From assembly GCF_902150035.1 (NCBI RefSeq), contig NZ_LR597504.1:104655-168654 (forward strand): DNA of 64,000 nucleotides, read 5' to 3'. The stretch's first letter is position 1. Each line of letters begins with the position of its first letter. The position numbers and the translations under genes were made by a program. This document shows positions 8,150 to 18,148 of this stretch, piece by piece. The DNA is from Enorma burkinafasonensis. Lineage in GTDB: Bacteria; Actinomycetota; Coriobacteriia; Coriobacteriales; Coriobacteriaceae. Below the pieces are notes generated by a model. It saw nothing but the letters and a program-made list of their open reading frames with translations, was not told the origin of the DNA and did no database searches.

Positions 8150-9697
8150 GTGCCTACGGTAGCACAGCGCTATACCCTGAGCCGGGCGGCCGCCCGCGCG
8201 CAGCGGCCGGAAGCGCCGGCCGGCCCGGTCGTGCTCATGGTATCCGGCGGCGCGGACTCGACGGCCCTGCTCGTCATGGCGTGCACCTCGAAGCTCGACA
8301 TCGGCGACGGGATGGGGCTCGCGCGCATCGCTCGGGAGCGGATCTGCGTGCTCCACGTGAACCACCATCTCCGCGGAGCGGAGTCAGATGGGGACGAGCG
8401 CTTCGTCCGCGAGCTCTGCGTGCGCTTCGGCGTGCCGGTCTGCGTGGTCCATGCCTCGTTCACCGACCTGGGCGGGCAGAACCTCGAGGCTGCCGCCCGT
8501 GAGGCCCGCTACGCCGCGGCCCGGCGCTATGTGCGCGAGCTCTGCGCGGAGCGCGGCTGCCCGCGGTCGGCGGCGCGCATCGCGACGGCGCACACGGCGA
8601 GCGACCGCACCGAGACCTTCTTCATGAACGCCATCAAGGGCTCGGGGCTCGCGGGCCTCTCGAGCATCCCGCGCCGCCGCAACATCATCGTCCGCCCGCT
8701 CATCGACCGGACGCATGAGGAGCTCTGCCGCTACCTCGAGGTCGCCGGCGTGGGCTGGCGCGAGGACGCGACGAACGGCGACACGGCCTACCTCAGGAAC
8801 TTCGTACGGCACCGGGTGGTGCCGGTCGCCGCCGAGCGCAACGCGAACCTCGCGCACGTGGTCTCGGCCTCCTGCGACATCCTGGGCGACGAGGACGCCT
8901 TCATGTCGCAGCTCGCCGCTACGGCCCTGCGCGCCTGCACGCGCCGCAGCGCCGAGGGGCTCATGGTGCTCGACGGCGCCCGTCTCGCCGCGGCCGAGGT
9001 CGCCATCGCGCGCCGCATGGTCAGGCTCGCCGTGAAGCAGCTCGACCCCGAGGCGCGCCTCGAGATGAGGCACGTCGAGGCGGTGCTCGCCTGCGTGGCC
9101 GCGGGCTCGGGGTCGCTCACCCTGCCGGCGGGGATCGACGCGCGCATGGAGTTCGGCGCGCTCTCGCTGCGCACCGCCGTGGCGCGCGAGGAGCTCGTGG
9201 CGGGATGGCTCACGGTGCCCGGCCGCATGCCGCTCGCCAACGGGGCGGTGCTCGAGGCGTCGCTCGAGCGGGTCCCTGCAGGCGGCGACGCGGTGGCGCT
9301 GGCCCGCTCGCTTGCCGCCGCGGACGATGCGGTGACGCGGACCGTGCTCGTGGACGCGGCGGCCCTCGGCTACGCGGACGCGGACGCCGTGCGCCTCAAG
9401 GAGGGCGGGTCCGGCGTGCCGGCCGAGGCCCTCGGCGCGCGCCTGTGGGTCGACGCCCCCGCGCCCGGCGACCTCATGTGCCCCCTAGGGATGCACGGCC
9501 GCACCAAGAAGGTCTCGGACATCCTGGGCGAGGAGCAGGTCCCCGTGGCGGAGCGCGCCCAGGTCCCGGTGGTGCGCACGGCACCCGGCGCATCCGTTGT
9601 GTGGGTTGGCGGAATTCGCCTCGACGACCGCTTTAAGTGCACGGCCGCAAGCAGGGTGCTGGTAAAATTGGTTATTCGCCGCGTCGATGCCGTCTAG
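8150..9697 (+). CDS. tilS: tRNA(Ile)-lysidine synthase
   Basis: ATP-dependent enzyme that converts C34 of the AUA-reading tRNA(Ile) to lysidine. 515 residues. The N-type ATP pyrophosphatase P-loop is SGGADST at residues 32-38, followed by VNHHLRGAESDGDERFV, HTASDRTETFFMN and GSGLAGLSSIP, all family hallmarks. The C-terminal part is less conserved, with a substrate-binding domain ending around KKVSDILGEEQVP. The GTG at 8150 has AAGGAGG five bases upstream, which decides the start; a longer frame to 8036 runs back into the divergent gene. First gene of the tilS-hpt-ftsH block found in many Gram-positives and Actinobacteria. Confidence 0.93.
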   Translation: MPTVAQRYTLSRAAARAQRPEAPAGPVVLMVSGGADSTALLVMACTSKLDIGDGMGLARIARERICVLHVNHHLRGAESDGDERFVRELCVRFGVPVCVVHASFTDLGGQNLEAAAREARYAAARRYVRELCAERGCPRSAARIATAHTASDRTETFFMNAIKGSGLAGLSSIPRRRNIIVRPLIDRTHEELCRYLEVAGVGWREDATNGDTAYLRNFVRHRVVPVAAERNANLAHVVSASCDILGDEDAFMSQLAATALRACTRRSAEGLMVLDGARLAAAEVAIARRMVRLAVKQLDPEARLEMRHVEAVLACVAAGSGSLTLPAGIDARMEFGALSLRTAVAREELVAGWLTVPGRMPLANGAVLEASLERVPAGGDAVALARSLAAADDAVTRTVLVDAAALGYADADAVRLKEGGSGVPAEALGARLWVDAPAPGDLMCPLGMHGRTKKVSDILGEEQVPVAERAQVPVVRTAPGASVVWVGGIRLDDRFKCTAASRVLVKLVIRRVDAV

Positions 9698-9745
9698 GCC
9701 ACAGGCGCGGTGCAGGGCACAAGCGAACGAGCAGGAAGGTCAGCT

Positions 9746-10303
9746 ATGAGCGAAACGAGCGCGCTACATCCGGATGTCGAGACCGTATTGTTCGACCAGG
9801 AGGCCATCGCCTCCATCGTGAAGCGCATGGGCGAGGAGATCTCCCGCGACTACCAGGGCAAGGACCTGGTGCTCATCGCCGTCCTGCGCGGTGCTGTCGT
9901 GTTCATGGGCGACCTCATGCGCGCCATCGACGTGCCGCTCGCCATCGACTTCATGGCCGTCTCGAGCTACGGCGACAAGGCCAAGAGCTCGGGCGTGGTG
10001 CGCATCGTCAAGGACCTCGATATGGACATCAAGGGTCGCGACGTGCTCATCGTCGAGGACATCCTCGACTCGGGCCTCACCCTCAAGTACCTCATGAAGA
10101 ACCTGAGCAGCCGCAAGCCCGCCTCCATCGAGGTGGCGACCTTCCTGTGGAAGGACATCGAGGGCAAGCAGGCCGCCATCAACCCGAAGTATGTGGGAAC
10201 CCATTGCCCCGATGCGTTCGTGGTGGGCTACGGGCTCGATTTCGCCGAGCGCTACCGCAACCTCCCCTACGTGGGCATTCTCAAGCCGGAGGTTTACTCG
10301 TAA
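9746..10303 (+). CDS. hpt: Hypoxanthine phosphoribosyltransferase
   Basis: Salvages hypoxanthine (and often guanine) with PRPP to give IMP or GMP. 185 residues. The PRPP-binding motif is VLIVEDILDSG at residues 100-110, preceded by the flexible-loop region VSSYGDKAKSSG. The base-binding region KYVGTHCPDAFVVGYGLDF is near the C-terminus. AGGAAGG at 9733-9739 sets the ATG at 9746. Its TAA stop abuts the ftsH start codon, so the two are co-translated. Confidence 0.95.
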   Translation: MSETSALHPDVETVLFDQEAIASIVKRMGEEISRDYQGKDLVLIAVLRGAVVFMGDLMRAIDVPLAIDFMAVSSYGDKAKSSGVVRIVKDLDMDIKGRDVLIVEDILDSGLTLKYLMKNLSSRKPASIEVATFLWKDIEGKQAAINPKYVGTHCPDAFVVGYGLDFAERYRNLPYVGILKPEVYS

Positions 10304-12616
10304 ATGCCACGTTCATCTGAAGTGCCGGTTCGGGAGGCCGCCAGGCCCCCGCGCCCCATCCTGCTTGCCGCCGACGGGCGCGGGGAGGAGCCCCGTCCCG
10401 AGGCCGGTCCCGTGCCCGAGGAGGCGGCCGGCTCCGACGCCGCGAGGGGGCCCGAGGGCGACGGCGCTCCGCAAGGCACCCAGCCTGCGGAGCCCGAGGG
10501 CGCCGGGGAGCATCCCCGCCAGCCCGAGGAGCCCGAGCGGCCGCAGCCGTCGCGCTCGCCCGAGGAGGGCTTCTTCGACCGCATCGACGACATGGTCGCC
10601 GACCGGCGCGCCGGCGGCCCGGGCAACGGCGGGCGCCGGGGCCCCTCGCGGACGTCGCTGCTCTACATGCTCCTCGCCTGCGCGCTCATCGCCTACCTGG
10701 CGTTCAACATGGGCGGCGGCTGGGGGGCGCAGGAGCAGGCCCAGGCGCTCGCCACCAACGAGTTCGTCTCGGCCGTGAAGCACGGCACCGTCGACTCCGT
10801 GGTCTACACCGTCGCCACCGGCGAGGTGCGCGGCACCTACTGGCCCGACGCCGACGACAAGGGCGACGAGGCCGCGCTCGTGCCCTTCACCTCCACCTAT
10901 GTGGGCTCCGACTCGCTCTCCGAGCTCATGGCCCGCTACCCCAAGGTGACCTACGAGGTCGACACGGACAACCCCAACGCCCTCACCGACTTCCTCATCA
11001 ACGCGGTGCCCACGATCATCATGGTCATCGCGGTCTTCTACCTCATGCGCCAGATGATGGGCGCCAACAGCAAGACGATGCAGTTCGGCAAGACCAACGC
11101 CAAGACCGACGAGGCCATGCGCCCCAAGGTCAAGTTCAAGGACGTCGCCGGCATCGACGAGGCGGTCGAGGAGCTCGAGGAGGTCCGCGACTTTCTGGCC
11201 GACCCCGAGCGCTACCGCAAGCTCGGCGCGAAGATCCCGCGCGGCGTGCTGCTGGTGGGCCCTCCGGGCACCGGCAAGACCCTGCTCGCCAAGGCGGTCG
11301 CCGGCGAGGCGGGCGTGCCGTTCTTCTCGATCTCGGGTTCCGACTTCGTCGAGATGTTCGTCGGCGTGGGCGCGAGCCGCGTGCGCGACCTCTTCTCCAA
11401 GGCCAAGGAGCTCGCCCCCTCGATCATCTTCATCGACGAGATCGACGCGGTCGGCCGCCAGCGCGGCGCCGGCCTGGGCGGCGGCCACGACGAGCGCGAG
11501 CAGACGCTCAACCAGCTGCTCGTCGAGATGGACGGCTTCGAGGAGAGCGAGAGCGTGATCCTCATCGCCGCCACGAACCGCCCGGACATCCTCGACCCGG
11601 CGCTGCTGCGCCCCGGCCGCTTCGACCGCCAGATCACGGTCGACCGCCCGGACGTGCGCGGCCGCGAGCAGATCCTGCGCGTGCACGCGGCGAACAAGCC
11701 GCTCGCCGACGACGTGCACTTCGACAAGCTCGCCCAGCTCACCGTGGGCTTCACCGGCGCGGACCTGGCGAACCTCATGAACGAGGCGGCGCTGCTCACC
11801 GCGCGCCGGCGCGAGCGCCGCATCACCATGGCCGAGATCGAGGAGTCCATGGAGCGCGTCATCGCCGGCCCCGAGCGCAAGGCGCGCGTCATGACCGAGA
11901 CGGAGCGCACCACGATCGCCTTCCACGAGAGCGGCCACGCGCTGGTGGGCCACGTGCTGGAGCACTCCTACCCCGTGCACAAGATCACGATCATCCCGCG
12001 CGGGCAGGCGCTCGGCTACACGATGCAGCTGCCCACCGAGGACCACTTCCTGAAGACCAGAAACGAGATGCTCGACGAGCTCGCCGTCTTTTTGGGCGGG
12101 CGCGTGGCCGAGGAGCTCATGTGCGCCGACATCACGAGCGGCGCGTCGAACGACCTCGAGCGCGCGACCAAGATGGCCCGCGAGATGGTGACGCGCCTGG
12201 GCATGAGCGAGGAGCTCGGGACGCAGGTCTTCGGCGAGGCGCAGCACCAGGTGTTCCTAGGCCGCGACTACGCCGACCACCAGGATTACTCCGAGGAGAC
12301 CGCGCGCCGCATCGACGCCGAGGTCCAGCGCATCATGCGCGAGGCGCACCAGCGTGCCGAGGACATCCTCACCGAGCGCCGCGACCAGCTGAAGGTCATG
12401 GCCGAGGTGCTGCTCGAGCGCGAGACCGTCGAGGGCGAGGCCGTCGAGGCTCTGCTTGACGGCACCTGGGACGAGTACCTGGCGAAAGAGCAGGGCGCGC
12501 TCGACGCCCCGGCCGGCTCCGCGCGCAGCCGCAAGCCGCGCCAGAGCGACGAGGAGATCGCCGAGGAGGCGGCCCGCTTCGCCGAGGAGGCCATGGCATC
12601 CGAGGGGGACGCATGA
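10304..12616 (+). CDS. ftsH: ATP-dependent zinc metalloprotease FtsH
   Basis: Membrane-bound AAA+ protease for membrane-protein quality control. 770 residues, longer than the usual 610-650 because of an N-terminal extension of about 110 residues rich in proline, glutamate and alanine, before the first membrane segment (near 118-135). The second membrane segment is near 229-250. Walker A is GPPGTGKT at 319-326, Walker B is [10 protein letters not shown], and the zinc site is HESGH at 541-545 with the second-site region [13 protein letters not shown]. The ATG directly follows the hpt stop, with GGAGG inside the end of hpt. It overlaps the next gene by four bases (ATGA). Confidence 0.96.
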   Translation: MPRSSEVPVREAARPPRPILLAADGRGEEPRPEAGPVPEEAAGSDAARGPEGDGAPQGTQPAEPEGAGEHPRQPEEPERPQPSRSPEEGFFDRIDDMVADRRAGGPGNGGRRGPSRTSLLYMLLACALIAYLAFNMGGGWGAQEQAQALATNEFVSAVKHGTVDSVVYTVATGEVRGTYWPDADDKGDEAALVPFTSTYVGSDSLSELMARYPKVTYEVDTDNPNALTDFLINAVPTIIMVIAVFYLMRQMMGANSKTMQFGKTNAKTDEAMRPKVKFKDVAGIDEAVEELEEVRDFLADPERYRKLGAKIPRGVLLVGPPGTGKTLLAKAVAGEAGVPFFSISGSDFVEMFVGVGASRVRDLFSKAKELAPSIIFIDEIDAVGRQRGAGLGGGHDEREQTLNQLLVEMDGFEESESVILIAATNRPDILDPALLRPGRFDRQITVDRPDVRGREQILRVHAANKPLADDVHFDKLAQLTVGFTGADLANLMNEAALLTARRRERRITMAEIEESMERVIAGPERKARVMTETERTTIAFHESGHALVGHVLEHSYPVHKITIIPRGQALGYTMQLPTEDHFLKTRNEMLDELAVFLGGRVAEELMCADITSGASNDLERATKMAREMVTRLGMSEELGTQVFGEAQHQVFLGRDYADHQDYSEETARRIDAEVQRIMREAHQRAEDILTERRDQLKVMAEVLLERETVEGEAVEALLDGTWDEYLAKEQGALDAPAGSARSRKPRQSDEEIAEEAARFAEEAMASEGDA

Positions 12617-13812
12617 TCAACGAGACGATGTACGAGCGCGGGGCCGAGAGCTCGGTCATCCGTGAGATCTTCAGCTACGCCAACGAGCGCAAGGCGCAGA
12701 TCGGCGCCGACAAGGTGTTCGACTTCAGCCTGGGCAACCCGAGCGTGCCGGCGCCCGATGCCGTGCGCGCGAGCATCGAGCGCTCGCTTTCCGAGCTGAG
12801 CCCGGCCGAGCTGCACGGCTACACGCCCGCGCCGGGTCTCCCCGCCGCGCGCCAGGCGGTCGCGGACTCGCTGAACCGCCGCTTCGGCACCTCCTATGAC
12901 GCGGCCGACGTGTTCATGACCGTGGGCGCCGCGGCGTCCGTGTCCTGCACGCTCAAGGCTGTCGCCTGCCCGGGCGAGGAGGTCATCGTCATCGCCCCGT
13001 ACTTCCCGGAGTACCGCGTGTGGATCGAGACCGCGGGGGCGACCTGCGTCGAGGTCCCGGCGGACCCCGAGACCTTCCTCATCGACGTCGACGCCGTCGA
13101 GGCGGCCGTGACGGAGCGCACCGCCGCCGTCATCATCGATTCGCCCAACAACCCCACCGGCGTGGTCTACCCGCGCGCGAACCTCGAGGCGCTCGCCGCC
13201 GCCCTCGAGCGCGCCAACGCCGCGCGCGCCGAGCGCCTGGGCCACCCGCAGCCGATCGTCCTCATCTCCGACGAGCCGTACCGCGAGATCACCTACGGCG
13301 CCGAGGTCCCGTGGGTGCCTAGCCTCTACGAGCACACCATCGTGTGCTACTCCTACAGCAAGTCGCTCTCGCTTCCCGGCGAGCGCGTGGGCTGGGTGCT
13401 CGTGCCCCAGGTGAGCGAGGGTGCGCGTCGGGTGATGTGCGCTGTGGCGGGTGCCGCGCGGGCGCTGGGGTTCGTGTGCGCGCCGGCGCTTTTCCAGCGC
13501 GTGGTCGCCGATTGCGTCGACGAGCCGTCGGACGTTGCCGCCTATGCGCGCAACCGCGACCTGCTCTGCGGGGCACTGCGCGAGGCGGGCTACACGTTCG
13601 TCGAGCCAGATGGTGCCTTCTACCTATGGGCTCGTGCTCTCGAGCCGGACGCGGAGGCATTCTGCGAGCGCGCACGCGCCTATGAGCTGCTCCCCGTGCC
13701 GTCGAACAGCTTTGGTGTGGAGGGCTGGGTGCGCGTGGGCTACTGCGTGGCGCCCGAGGTCATCGAGCGCTCGCTGCCCGCATGGCGCGCCCTCGCGGAG
13801 GAGTATCGCTGA
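12613..13812 (+). CDS. PLP-dependent aminotransferase, class I/II
   Basis: Fold-type I aminotransferase resembling aspartate/aromatic aminotransferases. 399 residues. The PLP lysine is K250 in SYSKSLSLPGERVGW. Asparagine and aspartate of the cofactor pocket are in DSPNNPTGVVY and ISDEPYREITYG, and the substrate-arginine region is near the C-terminal GWVRVGYC. The start overlaps the ftsH stop (ATGA at 12613). Amino-acid substrate cannot be assigned. Its link to ftsH is positional; the next gene overlaps its stop by one base. Confidence 0.9.
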   Translation: MINETMYERGAESSVIREIFSYANERKAQIGADKVFDFSLGNPSVPAPDAVRASIERSLSELSPAELHGYTPAPGLPAARQAVADSLNRRFGTSYDAADVFMTVGAAASVSCTLKAVACPGEEVIVIAPYFPEYRVWIETAGATCVEVPADPETFLIDVDAVEAAVTERTAAVIIDSPNNPTGVVYPRANLEALAAALERANAARAERLGHPQPIVLISDEPYREITYGAEVPWVPSLYEHTIVCYSYSKSLSLPGERVGWVLVPQVSEGARRVMCAVAGAARALGFVCAPALFQRVVADCVDEPSDVAAYARNRDLLCGALREAGYTFVEPDGAFYLWARALEPDAEAFCERARAYELLPVPSNSFGVEGWVRVGYCVAPEVIERSLPAWRALAEEYR

Positions 13813-14648
13813 TGTATTCCATCAAATCCGACATCCACACGCACACGCTGTTCTCGCGCCACGCCTACTCGACCATATCCGAGAACGTCGCCGCGGCGCG
13901 CGCCGCCGGCCTCGAGGTCCTGGGCTCGGCCGACCACTTCAGCCCGATGCTCTTCACCGAGCAGCACCTGCGCAACTTCCAGTTCTTCCGCAACCTGCAC
14001 ATCTGGCCGCGCGACTGGGACGGCGTCACGGTGCTGCGCGCTGCGGAGGTCGACATCCTGGGGCTCGACGGCCGCCTGTTCGCGCAGGACATCCCCTGCC
14101 CCGAGACGATCACGGCCTCGCCCTACAAGCGCGAGCTGAGCCTCTTCGAGCGCGTGACCGAGGACCTCGACTACCTGGTCGCGAGCGTGCACAACGCGGA
14201 CTTCGCCAAGGACGCCACGACCGGCCAGGCCACGGCGATGTACACCGCCGTGCTCGAGCACCCGCGCGTGCTCGTGCTGGGGCACACCGGCCGCTCGGGG
14301 GTGCCCTTCGATGTGGACGAGCTGCTCACGGTCGCCAAGGAGCGTCACAAGCTCATCGAGATCAACGAGCACAGCCTCGAGCACAGCTCAAAGAACAAGA
14401 TCGTCCGCACGTGCCGGCACATCGCCGAGCGCTGCGCCGAGCTCGGCGTGTCGATCGCGGTGTCGAGCGACGCGCACCTGGCGCGCTACATCGGCCGCTA
14501 CCCCCGCACGCAGGCCCTGCTCGAGGAGATCCACTTCCCCGAGGAGCTCATCGCCAACCGCGACCGCGCGTCGCTCGTGGCCGCGATGGCCGCGGCCGGC
14601 GTCTGCGACCTCACCGGTCTCGCCGGCGCCGACGGCCTCGCCGGTTAG
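13812..14648 (+). CDS. PHP-domain phosphatase/phosphoesterase (YcdX-like)
   Basis: Polymerase-and-histidinol-phosphatase-fold metal hydrolase. 278 residues. The first metal motif is DIHTHTLFSRHAY at residues 7-19, followed by GSADHF, the ASVHN motif, GHTGRSG, EINEHS and the closing VSSDAHLARYIG motif, a pattern typical of the trinuclear-zinc YcdX subgroup. The ATG at 13812 overlaps the aminotransferase stop by one base; the earlier in-frame start at 13782 lacks a ribosome site. Substrate unknown. Confidence 0.87.
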   Translation: MYSIKSDIHTHTLFSRHAYSTISENVAAARAAGLEVLGSADHFSPMLFTEQHLRNFQFFRNLHIWPRDWDGVTVLRAAEVDILGLDGRLFAQDIPCPETITASPYKRELSLFERVTEDLDYLVASVHNADFAKDATTGQATAMYTAVLEHPRVLVLGHTGRSGVPFDVDELLTVAKERHKLIEINEHSLEHSSKNKIVRTCRHIAERCAELGVSIAVSSDAHLARYIGRYPRTQALLEEIHFPEELIANRDRASLVAAMAAAGVCDLTGLAGADGLAG

Positions 14649-14693
14649 CGCCGGGGTTGCCATGCGGGCGCGCCGCCGAGGGGGCGGGGAGTG

Positions 14694-15512
14694 ATGAGCC
14701 GGGGCGCCGTGGCGATTCTGCGCGCCGCCGTGCGGCGGGTGCCGCTCGCCATCTTGGCCATCGCGGGCGTCGTCGAGCTCGCCTGCGCCATCGTGCTCGC
14801 GTGCCGCTACTACCAGACGCGCACCTCCGGCCTCGCGCGCCGCGAGCCGCCGCAGCAGCTTGCGGCCACGGGTGACGCGTCGGCGCACGGCCGCTTCGAG
14901 GCGACGGTCTCCTACACCTGCATGGCCTCGCCCACAAGCGAGGCGACCTCGACGATAACCTGGGACGATTCCTGGTTCACGGGCGACGCTACGGCCTACA
15001 ACCACGAGCTCGCCCGCGCCGCGGCCGTGCTCTCGGCCCTCGCGTACGCGGAGTCCAACTACTACCAGGCGTCCTACGACTGCCCGCCCTACATGGAGGA
15101 CGCGCTCGCCGCGCTCGGCTTCGACGAGGTCGCGACCGATTCCTACCGCTACCGGAGCGAGATCGTCGACCAGGTGCTCAACGTCTTCATCCAGGAGGAG
15201 GACTCGGTTGCCTACACGATCGCCCGCAAGCGCGTCGATGGCGGCGACGGGGCCGCGCGCTCGCTCATCCTCGTTTCGGTGCGCGGCAGCTACGGCGCGG
15301 AATGGGTGAGCAACCTCTACGTGGGCGAGCAGGGCGGCGCGCGGGCGCACGACGAGCTCGCGGCCCGTGCCCGCGAGGCGCTCGCGGACGAGGCGGAGCG
15401 CGTGCTCGAGTACGGCGACGCCACGGCGCCCGCCGATGGTGCGGCGCCGGGTGCCGACGGTGCGACTGCCGAGGGCGCCGGCCGGGAGCCCGCCGACACC
15501 GAGGAGCGCTAG
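14694..15512 (+). CDS. Lipase/alpha-beta-hydrolase-like protein, N-terminal fragment (split by in-frame TAG)
   Basis: First piece of a class-3-lipase-like membrane protein whose frame is interrupted. 272 residues: a membrane segment at about 13-36 (VPLAILAIAGVVELACAIVLAC), then an extracytoplasmic stretch with LSALAYAESNYY and VSVRGSYGAEWVSNLYVG (beta-strand plus oxyanion-like region of such lipases), then an alanine/glycine/glutamate linker. It stops at TAG 15510-15512. The same frame stays open and protein-like after it, meets a second TAG at 15627-15629, and then continues into the catalytic piece. GAGGGGG at 14678-14684 supports ATG 14694. Most likely a pseudogene as it stands. Confidence 0.65.
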   Translation: MSRGAVAILRAAVRRVPLAILAIAGVVELACAIVLACRYYQTRTSGLARREPPQQLAATGDASAHGRFEATVSYTCMASPTSEATSTITWDDSWFTGDATAYNHELARAAAVLSALAYAESNYYQASYDCPPYMEDALAALGFDEVATDSYRYRSEIVDQVLNVFIQEEDSVAYTIARKRVDGGDGAARSLILVSVRGSYGAEWVSNLYVGEQGGARAHDELAARAREALADEAERVLEYGDATAPADGAAPGADGATAEGAGREPADTEER

Positions 15513-15632
15513 CGGGCCGTCGCGGCGGCGCTCGCGGAGCGCGGGGACCATACCGGCTACACGGACGCCTCGGCCGAGATCATCGAGGCCGTGCGCCCCT
15601 GGATCGCGGGGAGCCATCGCCGCGGATAGGAG

Positions 15633-16217
15633 GTGACGCTCCTCGTGGTCGGCCATAGCAGGGGCGGCGCCATCGCGAACATCGTGGCGGCCCAGGCGGA
15701 CGATGAGCTCGCGGGCGAGGCGGCCGGCTCCCTGGGGCTCGCCGCGGGCGACGCCGTCGCCTGCTACACCTTTGCCGCGCCGGCGACCACGCTCGGCGGC
15801 CAGGCGCACGCGGAGCGCTACACCAATATATATAACGTGGTGAACCCCTCGGACATCGTGCCGTACCTGCCGCTCGCGTCCTGGGGGTACGCGCGCTACG
15901 GCGAGGACCTCTACCTGCCCGCCTTCGACGACGCGGGCTTCGAGGCAGCCTACCGGGAGATGGACGAGCTCTTCGAGCGCGCGGTGGGCGCGCCCTGCCC
16001 GTACGACCCGGCGGACGCGCACACGGTGCGCGACGTGGTGGGTGCGGTCTCCGAGCAGGTGGTCTCTGCCGACGCGTTCCTCACGCCCCAGGGCGTGGCG
16101 TCCGTGATCAGCACCTGCGCGACGCGCATGGATCCCATCCGCATCCTCTACGGCCACTACCCGAGCACCTATATCGCCTGGATGCAGGCGCTCGACGAAG
16201 ACGGCCTGCGGCGCTAG
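15633..16217 (+). CDS. Lipase/alpha-beta-hydrolase-like protein, C-terminal catalytic fragment
   Basis: Downstream piece of the split lipase, in the same frame as the N-terminal piece. The nucleophile elbow GHSRGG is at the very start (VVGHSRGGAIANIVAA), followed by YTFAAP and NVVNPSDIVPYLPL, where the catalytic aspartate (D of PSDIVP) is typical of class 3 lipases. A histidine candidate is in GHYPSTY. The GTG at 15633 is preceded by AGGAGG, but that touches the start codon, so independent initiation is doubtful. The 38 codons between the two TAGs (15513-15626) also read as normal protein (DHTGYTDASAEIIEAVRPW). Its stop overlaps the end of the convergent methyltransferase gene by four bases. 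Confidence 0.6.
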   Translation: MTLLVVGHSRGGAIANIVAAQADDELAGEAAGSLGLAAGDAVACYTFAAPATTLGGQAHAERYTNIYNVVNPSDIVPYLPLASWGYARYGEDLYLPAFDDAGFEAAYREMDELFERAVGAPCPYDPADAHTVRDVVGAVSEQVVSADAFLTPQGVASVISTCATRMDPIRILYGHYPSTYIAWMQALDEDGLRR

Positions 16218-17518
16218 GCGAGGCGCTCCAGCACGGCGACCGTCTCGACGTGCGGGGTGTGCGGGAACAGGTCCACGGGCGTGAGCCGCGTGAGCGCGTA
16301 GCCGCCCGCCCCCAGAAGCTCGAGGTCGCGCACCTGCGTGGCAGGGTTGCAGCTGATGTAGACGATCGTGCGCGGGCCCATGGCCGCGGCGGCCGCGAGG
16401 AAGGCGGGTGTGGAGCCCGCACGCGGCGGGTCGAGCACGACGACGTCGGCGTGCCCGCCGGTGGCAGCGGCGCGCTCGAGGTAGGCGGTGGCGTCCTCGG
16501 CGATGAAGCGCGCGCGGTCCGAAAGGCCGTTGAGCTCGGCGTTGCGCACCGCGTCGGCGATGCCCGCCTCGTTGCGCTCGACGCCCACGAGCTCAATCTC
16601 GATACCGGTGTCCGCCGCCGCGCGTGCCGCGGTGAGCCCGATCGTGCCGCTGCCGCAGTAGGCGTCGACGAGCACGTCGCCCGCGCGAAGCCCCATGCCG
16701 TCGATGGCGAGCCGGTAGAGCACCTCGGTCTGCTGGGGGTTCGTCTGGTAGAAGGCCGTGGGCGAGATCTCGAACGTGCAGCCGAGCAACCGGTCGTGCA
16801 TACAGGGCGCCCCGGCGACGATATGGGTCACGGGGCCCAGCACCGCGTTGCCCGGCAGGGTGTTGACGTTGTGCGCCACGCAGGCGATGCGCGGGTCGAA
16901 GTCCATGAGGGTGCGGGCGAACGCGTCGGCATGCGGGAGGTCGCGCTTCGCGGTGACGAGCGTGAGCAGCGCCTCCTCGGTGCGCCAACCCATGCGCAGC
17001 ACCGCATAGCGCAGGATGCCGTGGCGCGTGTCCTCGTCGAAGGCGGGGATGCCGAGCCGTTCGGCGGTGCGCGCCACCTCGTTCAGGATGCGGCGCGCGC
17101 CCGGGGCCTCCACCGGGCAGTCCGGCACGGCGACGATGTCGTGGGTGCCGCGGGCGTAGAGGCCGCAGCGCACCGTGCCCCCGGGGCCGGGCGCGAAGGG
17201 CGTCTGGGCTTTGTGCCTGAAGGCGCGCGGGGCGCTCGCCTTGCCGGTCGCGCCGGCGTCGGCGCCCATGCCGCGCACCGGGTCTAGCGCGACGTCCCAG
17301 CCCATGCGGTCGAGCAGGGGCACGAACAGCTCCTCCATCGCCTGCTGCTTGCGGGCGAGCTGCTTGCGGTAGGGCATGCCGATCCAGGTGCAGCCGCCGC
17401 AGGCATGCATGATCGGGCAGGGACCGCTCGCGGCCTTGGCCTGCTTGCGCAGGGCGGAATTCGAGACCTTGCGGCGCGGGGCCGACGGTGTGGTGCGTTT
17501 CTTGCCGGTGGATGACAT
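16214..17518 (-). CDS. 23S rRNA (uracil-5-)-methyltransferase, RlmD/RumA family
   Basis: SAM-dependent RNA m5U methyltransferase with an iron-sulfur cluster. 434 residues. Cluster cysteines C34, C40 and C43 (CPIMHACGGC), plus the later C in VPDCPVE, match the family's 4Fe-4S site. The SAM-binding motif is DAYCGSGTIGL, DPPRAG follows, and the catalytic cysteine is C390 in YISCNPATQ. The glutamate general base is close to the C-terminus. The ATG at 17518 has GGAG just upstream; the longer frame to 17722 runs through non-conserved sequence. Convergent with the broken lipase. Confidence 0.9.
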   Translation of the reverse strand: MSSTGKKRTTPSAPRRKVSNSALRKQAKAASGPCPIMHACGGCTWIGMPYRKQLARKQQAMEELFVPLLDRMGWDVALDPVRGMGADAGATGKASAPRAFRHKAQTPFAPGPGGTVRCGLYARGTHDIVAVPDCPVEAPGARRILNEVARTAERLGIPAFDEDTRHGILRYAVLRMGWRTEEALLTLVTAKRDLPHADAFARTLMDFDPRIACVAHNVNTLPGNAVLGPVTHIVAGAPCMHDRLLGCTFEISPTAFYQTNPQQTEVLYRLAIDGMGLRAGDVLVDAYCGSGTIGLTAARAAADTGIEIELVGVERNEAGIADAVRNAELNGLSDRARFIAEDATAYLERAAATGGHADVVVLDPPRAGSTPAFLAAAAAMGPRTIVYISCNPATQVRDLELLGAGGYALTRLTPVDLFPHTPHVETVAVLERLA

Positions 17519-18148
17519 GGGACTCCGATGGTCGTCGCGGCGGCGCGCGGCGCGCTGCCGCATGAGATGCGGTCCCCCTGAGTATAGATGGTCGCCGCCG
17601 CTCGGTTCGCGATGCAGGCAAAACGCGTAGGCGCACGACCGCGTTATTCCACTTATGGAGAATGAATGGAGAATTCTTAAGGCCGGACGTGGTGCTCCGA
17701 GGCCTTGTAGGAGGGGGTGCATTTGTATGAATTAAAGCGAGGTGAACCATTTCGAATAATGCGGTAGGGGGTACAGATTCGCTCTCATCGGGAGGGGCGA
17801 AAACTCACACCGAATACCGAAGCGAGTAAAGACGGAATCCTGCCCATTCGCGAAACCTCGTTGCGGAATTCAGTGTAGGGGGAGCCACATATTCCATGCG
17901 GGCGAAAAATGTGTCCCCCACCGCAAAACGTGACGGTCCGAGCGGTAAATCGGCGACATAACCGCTGCTTAACCCATAAAAAACGAAATCTTAACCATCC
18001 TTAAAGTAATCCGTATCTATGCGTCGCGCGCGTGCGCGCGGTGCGTGGGCCCTCCGGTGCGCGACGCCCGCAGGGGCGGCATCCTCCACCACTGCGCGCC
18101 GGGGCGGCGATGCGGCGTCGGTTACAGAGCGGCTGGAAGGAAGATCAA
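17519..18148 (+). other. 630-base gap before the giant surface-protein gene
   Basis: No gene is supported here. The centre is AT-richer than the flanks. The last 180 bases contain CTTAACC twice (about 17969 and 17990) and CCTTAAAG at 17999-18006, spaced by roughly one and two helical turns, which may be regulatory. TTAACC (17991-17996) and TATCTA (18014-18019) are 17 bases apart and could be a weak promoter. A GGAAGGAAG ribosome site ends the gap. Confidence 0.4.

Noticed and set aside
10304..14648. Toxin-antitoxin or defence island around ftsH
   Set aside because: All genes in this stretch are housekeeping or metabolic with normal domain structure.
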